Part shown: positions 58,059 through 64,000 of the stretch, piece by piece
Layout of the letters: each line of letters begins with the position of its first letter
Numbering within the stretch: position 1 is the stretch's first letter
Assembly (NCBI GenBank): GCA_017477425.1
Contig: JAFUVT010000002.1
Span: forward strand, 62,001-126,000
Reading direction: 5' to 3'
Length of the DNA: 64,000 nucleotides
Source of the DNA: Bacteroidales bacterium
GTDB lineage: Bacteria > Bacteroidota > Bacteroidia > Bacteroidales > F082
Notes under the pieces: model-generated
Databases searched by the model: none
Seen by the model: the letters and a program-made list of their open reading frames with translations, nothing else
Told to the model about the DNA's origin: nothing
Made by a program: the position numbers and the translations under genes

Positions 58059-59717
58059 GTGATTCGGAAACTGAAATATCTCGTTTTGTGCAGCGGCCTG
58101 CTGCTGACGGCCTTCCTTGCCCAGCAGTGCGCCAATGCGGTGGCACCTACGGGTGGTCCCAAGGACAGCACGCCGCCCGTTGTCGTTGAGGCCGTGCCCG
58201 AAAACCATAGCGTCAACTTCATCGGGAAGAAGGTGGAAATCACCTTCGACGAGTACATCACCCTCGAAAACGCCAACCAAAACGTGCTGATTTCGCCGCC
58301 GTTGAGCGAAAAGCCTGACATCAAACTGAAAAACAAGACCGTGGTCATCAAGTTCAAGGAGAGTTTGGCGGCCAACACCACCTACACCATCGACTTCGGG
58401 AGCGCCATCAAGGACTTGCACGAGGGAAACCCGTTCAAGGATTATGTCTATAGTTTCTCGACGGGCGACTTCATCGACACGCTCTCCATCGCTGGAAAAG
58501 TGCTGAACGCCGAGGACAAGAAACCCGTCGAGAAAGTTTATGTCTCGCTCTATGCCGCCGACCGCGAGAACCTGGATTCGCTGCCCATGACAACCAAGCC
58601 CGATTACACCACCAAGACCGACAAGGAAGGTCATTTCAGCCTCAACGGATTGGCCGACAAGAAATATTTGGTTTTCGCCCTCAAGGATGTCAATTCCAAC
58701 CTTTATTTTGATTTGCCCAACGAGGAGGTGGCTTTTTTTGATAGCATCGTCCACCCAAACGATTCCATTAGTCCTATTTTATATATGTTCACTGAAGTGG
58801 ACTCCACGCAGGTGCTTTTAGAGAAAAAACTCGTTGAAGAAGGCTTGCTGCGCTTCGTGTTTCGCCATCCCGCCAAGGATGCCGTCGTCATGACGCCTGA
58901 AATGCTGCCCGATACGTTCAACCTGGTCACGACACATTCCGCTGAATATGACACGGTTTTGTGGTATTTCACGCCCAACGTCAAAGACAGCCTTTGGGTA
59001 CAGGTGAAATACGACACTTTGATCAACGACTCGTCGCGCTACAGCCTGAAATTCAAGGAGTCGAAAAACGCAAGACGCAACCGTGAGCCAGAGAAACTGA
59101 AGGTCACAAACAACCTGATTGGACGAGGAGGACTCATCCCAAATGAAGACTTAATTTTGAAGTTCTCCGAGCCCATCGTTCACTACGAAATGCCCGACTC
59201 GGCCATTTTCAAATGCGACACCACCGTCTTTTATGGCAAACTCACTTTCGAGCCCGTCGACGAAGACGGCTTTGAATATCGGCTCATCACTCCGTTTTCG
59301 GCCGATTCGAGTTACAGTTTCGAAATCCCCGACTCGGTGTTTTTCGGCATCCGTGGACGCACCAACGGACCCATCAAGGCCGATTTTCACGTGATCACCG
59401 ACGATGAATATGGCAACATCTACATCACGGTCGCGCCACCCGAAGGCATGAAGCAAGTGATTGTGCAACTCACCAACGAAAGCGGAAAAGTGATAAAACA
59501 AGAGGTGATTTCGAGAAAACAAGAAGTGATGTTCGATTACCTGATGCCCGCCAAATACAAGCTCCGCGCCCTGCTCGATGCCGACGGCAACGGCAAGTGG
59601 AGCACGGGCAACTACCACCACCGTCTCCTTCCAGAAACCATCCTCGACTATAAAGACCTCTTGGAAATCAGGGGTGGCTGGGATATCGACTTGGATGAGG
59701 TTTGGGAACTCCCATAA
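58059..59717 (+). CDS. Ig-like domain (Big_5) lipoprotein
   Basis: The 552-residue product starts at GTG 58059 (MIRKLKYLVLCSGLLL), giving a lipoprotein signal ending in FLAQQC. A longer frame from ATG 58020 would add 13 basic residues but would start before the predicted transcript. The mature N-terminus (ANAVAPTGGPKDSTPPVVV) is typical of Bacteroidota Ig-like lipoproteins. A Big_5 domain follows (about 40-140: VEITFDEYITLENANQNVLISPPL ends in the YVYSFSTGDF strand), then a carboxypeptidase-like beta sandwich (about 145-220) and more beta-rich sequence. It is presumably anchored at the cell surface; its ligand is unknown. Confidence 0.7.
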   Translation: MIRKLKYLVLCSGLLLTAFLAQQCANAVAPTGGPKDSTPPVVVEAVPENHSVNFIGKKVEITFDEYITLENANQNVLISPPLSEKPDIKLKNKTVVIKFKESLAANTTYTIDFGSAIKDLHEGNPFKDYVYSFSTGDFIDTLSIAGKVLNAEDKKPVEKVYVSLYAADRENLDSLPMTTKPDYTTKTDKEGHFSLNGLADKKYLVFALKDVNSNLYFDLPNEEVAFFDSIVHPNDSISPILYMFTEVDSTQVLLEKKLVEEGLLRFVFRHPAKDAVVMTPEMLPDTFNLVTTHSAEYDTVLWYFTPNVKDSLWVQVKYDTLINDSSRYSLKFKESKNARRNREPEKLKVTNNLIGRGGLIPNEDLILKFSEPIVHYEMPDSAIFKCDTTVFYGKLTFEPVDEDGFEYRLITPFSADSSYSFEIPDSVFFGIRGRTNGPIKADFHVITDDEYGNIYITVAPPEGMKQVIVQLTNESGKVIKQEVISRKQEVMFDYLMPAKYKLRALLDADGNGKWSTGNYHHRLLPETILDYKDLLEIRGGWDIDLDEVWELP

Positions 59718-59779
59718 TTACTCATCAAAGTAATCCGTAACCACCTCCCGTCAAAAACCACCAACCTATCTCTAACGCC

Positions 59780-60685
59780 ATGCAAAACTTCAACTTACAT
59801 ACCCACAGCGTTTACAGTGACGGCAAATCGCAGCCGCGCGAAATTGTGGAAGAGGCTGTCCGTCAAGGCCTGACGACGCTTGGCTTTTCGGAACACAGCC
59901 CTTTGCCGTTCGACAATAATTTCTCCGTCAAGGCGGCGGATATGCCAAAATATGTGGCCGAAATCGCGCAACTGAAAGCGGATTTTAAAAATAAGATCGA
60001 CCTTTATTGCGCTTTGGAAGCCGACTACATCACGGGTGTTTCCGAGACCTTCGCCGTGACCAAGGAGAAGTACCACCTTGATTATCTGATTGGTGGCGTG
60101 CATCTCGTTATTAATCCGGCGTTTCGACAGGCTCAACGACCTTCACCAGCTAAGGTCCCTGAGCCTGTCGAAGGGCCGACTCTTGCAGAAAACATTTGGT
60201 TCATCGACGGGCCGAAATGGGAAGTCTATGACGAAGGCCTGCAAAAGTTCTTCGACGGCGACATCCGTCGTGCCGTGCGCCGTTTCTACGAACAATCGAA
60301 CGAAATGATTGAAAACGAGCAGTTTGACATCATTGCGCACTTCGACAAAATCAAGATGCACAACCGCGAACGGTATTTTCACGAGAATGAGCCGTGGTAT
60401 CGCAAATTGGCGTTAGAAACTCTCGACCTCATCCGCGAGAAAGGCCTCGTGATGGAAGTGAACACGCGTGGCATCTACAAGAAACGCTACAACGGCTTCT
60501 ATCCCTCGCCTTGGCTGATGGAGGAAGCCCACAAGATGGGCATTCCCGCCCTCATCTCCGCCGACGCGCACCACTTCAGCGAAATCACCTTGGAGTTTGC
60601 CGCCGCCGAAGAAGCCTTGAAACGCGCTGGCTATCGCAGCGTAATGAACTTCAAGGATGGGCGTTTTGTTGAAGTTGGTTTATGA
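59780..60685 (+). CDS. PHP-domain histidinol-phosphatase-like hydrolase with in-frame palindrome
   Basis: This 301-residue PHP hydrolase of the HisK type shows NLHTHSVYSDGK (HxH), LGFSEHSPL, YCALEADYI (Glu), LIGGVHLV, DIIAHFDKIK and a late SADAHHFSE (DxH) motif; together they form the trinuclear metal site. About 20 residues (roughly 115-135, FRQAQRPSPAKVPEPVEG) are translated from the palindromic element at 60123-60172; relatives have no such segment between the VHLV strand and the ENIWFIDGPKWEVYD segment. The insertion keeps the frame and falls in a loop, so the enzyme may still work. Confidence 0.85.
   Translation: MQNFNLHTHSVYSDGKSQPREIVEEAVRQGLTTLGFSEHSPLPFDNNFSVKAADMPKYVAEIAQLKADFKNKIDLYCALEADYITGVSETFAVTKEKYHLDYLIGGVHLVINPAFRQAQRPSPAKVPEPVEGPTLAENIWFIDGPKWEVYDEGLQKFFDGDIRRAVRRFYEQSNEMIENEQFDIIAHFDKIKMHNRERYFHENEPWYRKLALETLDLIREKGLVMEVNTRGIYKKRYNGFYPSPWLMEEAHKMGIPALISADAHHFSEITLEFAAAEEALKRAGYRSVMNFKDGRFVEVGL
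60123..60172. repeat. Palindromic repeat of the TTCGACAGGCTCAG family (inside PHP gene)
   Basis: The left arm 60123-60143 (starts TTCGACAGGCTCAACGACC) and right arm 60152-60172 (starts AAGGTCCCTGAGCCTGTCG) form a 21-bp stem with one mismatched position. It matches the intergenic copy at 15354-15419 and is translated in frame. Confidence 0.85.
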
Positions 60686-60692
60686 TAAAATA

Positions 60693-60729
60693 ACTATGGC
60701 CGTTCTCTCATAGTAAGAGCGGCCATAGT
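60693..60729. repeat. Inverted repeat between convergent PHP and purC genes
   Basis: The arms ACTATGGCCG and CGGCCATAGT are perfect over 10 bp with a 17-nt centre. Degenerate CATAAGCCATAG repeats follow it. It may end both transcripts; there is no T run. Confidence 0.6.
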
Positions 60730-60753
60730 CATAAGCCATAAGCCATAGTAAAA

Positions 60754-61698
60754 CTACAGCTTCAAGTACTCCATCACGTTCTTCTCAATACGCTTCAAAA
60801 GGTCTTCCGAGTCGGGGGCCTTTTCGAATTTGTGTCCTGTCACCTTTTCGTAGAGCTCGATGTAGCGCTCCGAAACGCTGTTCACGTATTCGGGTGTCAT
60901 TTCGGGCACTTGTTGGCCTTCCTTGCCTTGGAAGCCGTTGGCCATCAGCCACTCGCGCACGAATTCCTTCGAAAGCTGCACCTGCGGCTCGCCTTTGGCG
61001 AAGCGTTCCTCGTATTGGTCGGCGATGAAGTAGCGCGACGAGTCGGGCGTGTGGATTTCGTCCATCAGCACGATTTGGTCGCCAATCTTGCCGAACTCGT
61101 ATTTCGTGTCGACGAGAATCAAGCCTTGCTTGGCCGCGATTTCGGTGCCGCGTTGGAAGAGCTTGCGGGTGATGTCCTCGATTTGGGCATAATCGTTCTC
61201 GCTAATCAAGCCTTTGGCGATGATTTCCTCGCGCGAGATGTCCTCGTCGTGACCTTCCTCAGCTTTGGTGGTCGGGGTGATGATGGGTTCGGCGAAGCGT
61301 TGGTGCTCCTTCATCCCGTCGGGGATTTGTACGCCGCAGATGGTGTGCTGGCCGCTCTTGTAGGTGCGCCACGAGCTGCCTGTGAGGTAGCCGCGGATGA
61401 TCATCTCGATGGGGAAGGGCTGGCAGAGGCGGCCTACGGTGACCATCGGGTCGGGCGTGGCGAGCTTCCAGTTGGGGACGATGTCGGCGGTGGCATCGAG
61501 GAACATGGCAGCTATCTGGTTGAGCACCTGACCTTTATAGGGAATGCCTTTGGGCAGGATGACATCGAAAGCCGAGATGCGGTCGGTGGCGACCATCACC
61601 ATGTATTCGTCGTTGATGAAATAACAATCGCGGACTTTGCCGTGATAGACCTTGGTTTGGCCAGGGAAATGGAATTCTGTTCTGGTTAATGCGTTCAT
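60754..61698 (-). CDS. purC: Phosphoribosylaminoimidazole-succinocarboxamide synthase
   Basis: This 314-residue enzyme joins aspartate to CAIR in purine synthesis, using ATP. Visible motifs are [26 protein letters not shown] (substrate loop), [23 protein letters not shown] and [12 protein letters not shown] (nucleotide site). The length is of the longer (SAICAR synthetase II-like) class. It lies 11 bp after phoH on the same strand, so both are probably on one transcript. Confidence 0.94.
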   Translation of the reverse strand: MNALTRTEFHFPGQTKVYHGKVRDCYFINDEYMVMVATDRISAFDVILPKGIPYKGQVLNQIAAMFLDATADIVPNWKLATPDPMVTVGRLCQPFPIEMIIRGYLTGSSWRTYKSGQHTICGVQIPDGMKEHQRFAEPIITPTTKAEEGHDEDISREEIIAKGLISENDYAQIEDITRKLFQRGTEIAAKQGLILVDTKYEFGKIGDQIVLMDEIHTPDSSRYFIADQYEERFAKGEPQVQLSKEFVREWLMANGFQGKEGQQVPEMTPEYVNSVSERYIELYEKVTGHKFEKAPDSEDLLKRIEKNVMEYLKL

Positions 61699-61709
61699 TT
61701 TATGTTGAA

Positions 61710-62711
61710 TTAATTGTTTTCGTTAGGTAGAGACGCAAAATTTTGCGTCTCTACAGGGTCGTCTGTTTCGTGGTGTCTTTTATATGCATTAATAATGTCC
61801 GTCACCAGTTTGTGGCGCACCACGTCCTTGTCGTCCAAATAGATGAATTCGATGCCGCGCACGTCTTTCAAAACCTCCATCGCTTGGGGCAGGCCCGAAG
61901 GCGTTTTGGGCGGCAGGTCGATTTGGGTGATGTCGCCGGTGACGATGAACTTGGCCGAGCGTCCCATGCGGGTGAGGAACATCTTCAGTTGGCTGCGCGT
62001 GGCGTTTTGGGCCTCATCGAGGATGACGAAAGCGTGATCTAAAGTGCGGCCGCGCATGAAGGCCAAAGGCGCAATCTCGATGGTGTGGTCTTCGAGATAG
62101 CTGTCCAATTTGGCCGATGGAATCATGTCGCGCAAGGCGTCGTAAAGCGGTTGCAGATACGGGTCGAGTTTGTCTTTCAGGTCGCCAGGGAGGAAGCCCA
62201 GATGTTCGTCAGCTTCGACGGCGGGACGGGTCAAGATGATTCTTCTTACCTGCTTGGCTTTCAAGGCGCGGACGGCCAAGGCAACGGCGGTATAGGTCTT
62301 TCCCGTTCCGGCAGGGCCGATGGCGAATACCAGGTCCTTTTGCTCAGATGCCGTCACCATGCGCTTTTGGTTGGCGGTGATGGCCTTCACTGGCACGCCG
62401 CTACGCCCAAAGACCAACACGTCGCTTTCCGACATCTTTTGTTGCAACTCGCTGTCGGTGCTGGCCATCATGATATCCTCGACGGTTTGCGCTGTCAGTT
62501 TCCCGAAACGTTCGAGCTGTACCATCAGGGTCTCATAACGATTGGTGAAATATTCAATCTCCTCGTCATCGCCAACCACCTTCACGAAATCGCCTCGCGC
62601 GATGAGCTTCAGCTTAGGAAACATGCTCTTCACGAGTTCCAAATACTTGTCGTTGGGACCGTGAAGCTCTTTGGGATCAACATTTTCAATCTGTAGAATC
62701 TGCTCTGCCAT
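61710..62711 (-). CDS. phoH: PhoH family ATPase
   Basis: This 333-residue P-loop ATPase shows Walker [16 protein letters not shown] (about 131-145), [17 protein letters not shown], Walker [12 protein letters not shown] and the arginine-rich [16 protein letters not shown] region. The function is not settled; the family is linked to RNA metabolism and phosphate response. The C-terminal 13 residues or so ([13 protein letters not shown]) are encoded by the palindrome at 61727-61754 and sequence after it, so the native end has been replaced by repeat sequence. Confidence 0.9.
   Translation of the reverse strand: MAEQILQIENVDPKELHGPNDKYLELVKSMFPKLKLIARGDFVKVVGDDEEIEYFTNRYETLMVQLERFGKLTAQTVEDIMMASTDSELQQKMSESDVLVFGRSGVPVKAITANQKRMVTASEQKDLVFAIGPAGTGKTYTAVALAVRALKAKQVRRIILTRPAVEADEHLGFLPGDLKDKLDPYLQPLYDALRDMIPSAKLDSYLEDHTIEIAPLAFMRGRTLDHAFVILDEAQNATRSQLKMFLTRMGRSAKFIVTGDITQIDLPPKTPSGLPQAMEVLKDVRGIEFIYLDDKDVVRHKLVTDIINAYKRHHETDDPVETQNFASLPNENN
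61727..61754. repeat. Perfect 28-bp palindrome of the GTAGAGACG family (3' end of phoH)
   Basis: It is the same 28 bp as at 25929-25956 (GTAGAGACGCAAAA and its reverse complement). It is translated as the last residues of PhoH and lies 29 bp before the purC start codon. Confidence 0.9.
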
Positions 62712-62728
62712 CTTTTTCTATTTAGCCG

Positions 62729-62736
62729 CAAAGATA
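62729..62736 (-). promoter_or_regulatory. -7 box (TATCTTTG) for the phoH-purC unit
   Basis: On the minus strand this is TATCTTTG, 17 bp before the phoH start codon. Confidence 0.6.
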
Positions 62737-62807
62737 GTCTATTTTTGAGAAATAGGAAAAATGAATTATTTTTTCAAAAACATGTAGCACATTTGATATA
62801 AATGATA

Positions 62808-62815
62808 TACCTTTG
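62808..62815 (+). promoter_or_regulatory. -7 box (TACCTTTG) for the SAM hydrolase gene
   Basis: TACCTTTG ends 29 bp before the ATG at 62845. Another box (TATTTTTG at 62740) lies further upstream and is a weaker candidate because of distance. Confidence 0.5.
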
Positions 62816-62844
62816 CAAAATCAGAAAACGACCAATAACGAGCA

Positions 62845-63660
62845 ATGGCAATTATCACATTAACAAGCGATTGGGGAACGAAGGATTACTATGCGGCCGC
62901 AGTGAAGGGCACCATTTTGTCAAAGTTGCCTAATGCCACCATCGTCGACGTGACCCACGAGATTGAGCCATTCAACGTCTCGCAGGCGGGTTTCACGCTC
63001 AAGAATTGCTATCGTTGCTTTCCTCCCAGTACGATCCACATCATTGCCGTCGACACCATCGAGTCAATGGAATGCCCTCATGTGGTAGTGAAAGCCGAGG
63101 GACAGTATTTCATCTCGACTGACAACGGTATTTTCAGCCATATCCTCGACGGAAAATACGACGAGGCGGTGTGCATCGACGTGATGCAGGACTCCGACTT
63201 CTTCACCTTTGCCACGCGCGACCGTTTCGCCAAGGTGGCCGTAATGATTGCCAATGGCGAGCCGCTATCCAGCATCGGTGAACCTCGGCTGAAGCTCAAC
63301 CCAGGTGGTTCGTTCTGCGCCGTGGCTTTCGACAACACCATCGAAGGCGTGGTGATGCACATCGACTCCTACGACAACCTTATCACCAACATCTCGAAGG
63401 AACTCTTTGAGCAGGAGCGTCGTGGCCGCGATTTCACCATCATGGTGAAAGGCGACCTCTATACCGTCGAAGAGATCTCGGATAGTTACCTCGATGTCGA
63501 TGTCGTCGACTTGGTGGCCATCTTCGGCACGCACGGCTATCTTGAACTCGCCCTTAACAAAGCCAAGTTGGCTTCGCTGTGTGGCATCGAGCTGCAATCG
63601 ACCATCAAAGTGGTCTTCCACGACAGTGATGCCAATCCCAAGTCAGATTCCTTGTTCTGA
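62845..63660 (+). CDS. SAM hydroxide adenosyltransferase / SAM hydrolase (DUF62)
   Basis: The 271-residue product has family motifs ITLTSDWGTKDYYAAAVKG (catalytic Asp in the first strand), VDVTHEIEPFNVSQAGFTL, FPPSTIHIIAVD and an FISTDNGIFS loop; the C-terminal half has the VVMHIDSYDNLITNI strand. It splits S-adenosylmethionine to adenosine and methionine with water as nucleophile; the same fold includes fluorinases and chlorinases, but most bacterial members are hydrolases. The 3' end overlaps the convergent PAP2 gene by 18 bp. Confidence 0.88.
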   Translation: MAIITLTSDWGTKDYYAAAVKGTILSKLPNATIVDVTHEIEPFNVSQAGFTLKNCYRCFPPSTIHIIAVDTIESMECPHVVVKAEGQYFISTDNGIFSHILDGKYDEAVCIDVMQDSDFFTFATRDRFAKVAVMIANGEPLSSIGEPRLKLNPGGSFCAVAFDNTIEGVVMHIDSYDNLITNISKELFEQERRGRDFTIMVKGDLYTVEEISDSYLDVDVVDLVAIFGTHGYLELALNKAKLASLCGIELQSTIKVVFHDSDANPKSDSLF

Positions 63661-64000
63661 TTTCCTGAGTTTTCTCTCCACTAGCCTTTGGAACAGTTTC
63701 CAAATGATTAACCCGACAAGCAGTCCCAACAAGGCACCACAAACAATATCGCCTGGATAGTGGTAACCGATGTATATGCGGCTGTAACTCGAAACAAAAG
63801 CCCAAAGATACAATATGATTCCTACCCAAGGCCTATAAATACGCAAGGCTGGAGTGAGGAAAGCCGCAACAGCAAACGTGTTGGCCGCATGCGAAGACAC
63901 AAAGCCGTATTTTCCGCCCGCCTTGCCAATAGGCAGATGGATAAAATCCTGAAAATCGGTATTATAGCATGGCCTTAACCGTTGAAACAGGGGCTTGCAA
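63643..64000 (-). CDS. PAP2 family phosphatase, 5' end outside window
   Basis: The frame is open to the window edge, so the N-terminus is missing; 118 codons are visible. All three phosphatase motifs can be read: KPLFQRLRP (KX6RP) near the edge, KYGFVSSHAANT (PSGH-like) and SRIYIGYHYPGD (SRX5HX3D). Two membrane helices lie after and before the third motif (GIILYLWAFVSS, GALLGLLVGLIIWKLF). It is an integral membrane phosphatase acting on lipid phosphates such as undecaprenyl pyrophosphate. Confidence 0.88.
   Translation of the reverse strand, partial: CKPLFQRLRPCYNTDFQDFIHLPIGKAGGKYGFVSSHAANTFAVAAFLTPALRIYRPWVGIILYLWAFVSSYSRIYIGYHYPGDIVCGALLGLLVGLIIWKLFQRLVERKLRKSEQGI

Noticed and set aside
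1-64000. CRISPR array, prophage or integrated element
   Set aside because: No regularly spaced direct repeats, phage structural genes, integrase or transposase were seen; the dispersed palindromes are not regularly spaced.

Overview
The window reads as chromosomal DNA of a member of the Bacteroidota, most likely order Bacteroidales. The evidence is a TonB-dependent receptor paired with a DUF4249 lipoprotein, type IX secretion (T9SS) sorting tails, MBOAT/DHHW acetyltransferase pairs, an S46 dipeptidyl-peptidase, a Na+-pumping methylmalonyl-CoA decarboxylase, and promoter boxes of the Bacteroidota TAnnTTTG (-7) type in front of many genes. Shine-Dalgarno sequences are essentially absent. HydF points to an anaerobe with [FeFe] hydrogenase; the decarboxylase plus epimerase point to the succinate-to-propionate route. 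I saw no prophage, transposase or CRISPR array.

Layout. 1-8.7 kb: cell-envelope genes (receptor tail, DUF4249, murein amidase, LptD-like protein, two tandem T9SS redoxin-fold proteins). 8.8-15.9 kb: a patatin/beta-barrel protein, then a minus-strand operon for methylmalonyl-CoA epimerase and decarboxylase. 15.9-19.7 kb: small unknown genes and a decayed patch with a truncated Fic gene, a broken reading frame, an MBOAT stub and one intact AAA/DUF4143 ATPase. 19.7-26.8 kb: gatD and gatE (the archaeal-type Glu-tRNA amidotransferase), an ABC exporter and a U32 peptidase gene carrying several in-frame palindromes. 26.8-38.8 kb: a polysaccharide-modification region with three DHHW (AlgJ/AlgX-like) proteins, two MBOAT acyltransferases, a GH16-like protein and a CotH-kinase-like T9SS protein. 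38.9-64 kb: mostly housekeeping (S46 peptidase, RNA methyltransferase, pth, rplY, prs, tRNA-Leu, GtrA, recG, tatD, an oxidative-stress cluster with a MarR regulator and candidate operator, hydF, ssb, RNase H, pfk, a DUF4160/DUF2442 pair, aspS, a PHP phosphatase, purC, phoH, SAM hydrolase, PAP2).

The most notable items are: (1) a complete GatDE pair, a system described as archaeal, in a bacterial context; (2) several families of palindromic repeats, some lying inside genes and translated in frame (four in the U32 peptidase gene, one at the end of phoH, one inside the PHP phosphatase), reminiscent of Rickettsia palindromic elements; (3) the duplicated MBOAT/DHHW cluster linked to CotH and GH16 proteins; (4) several genes whose start codon sits only 4-5 nt after the -7 box, predicting leaderless mRNAs. 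All functional calls come from reading motifs and family resemblance; no database search was possible.
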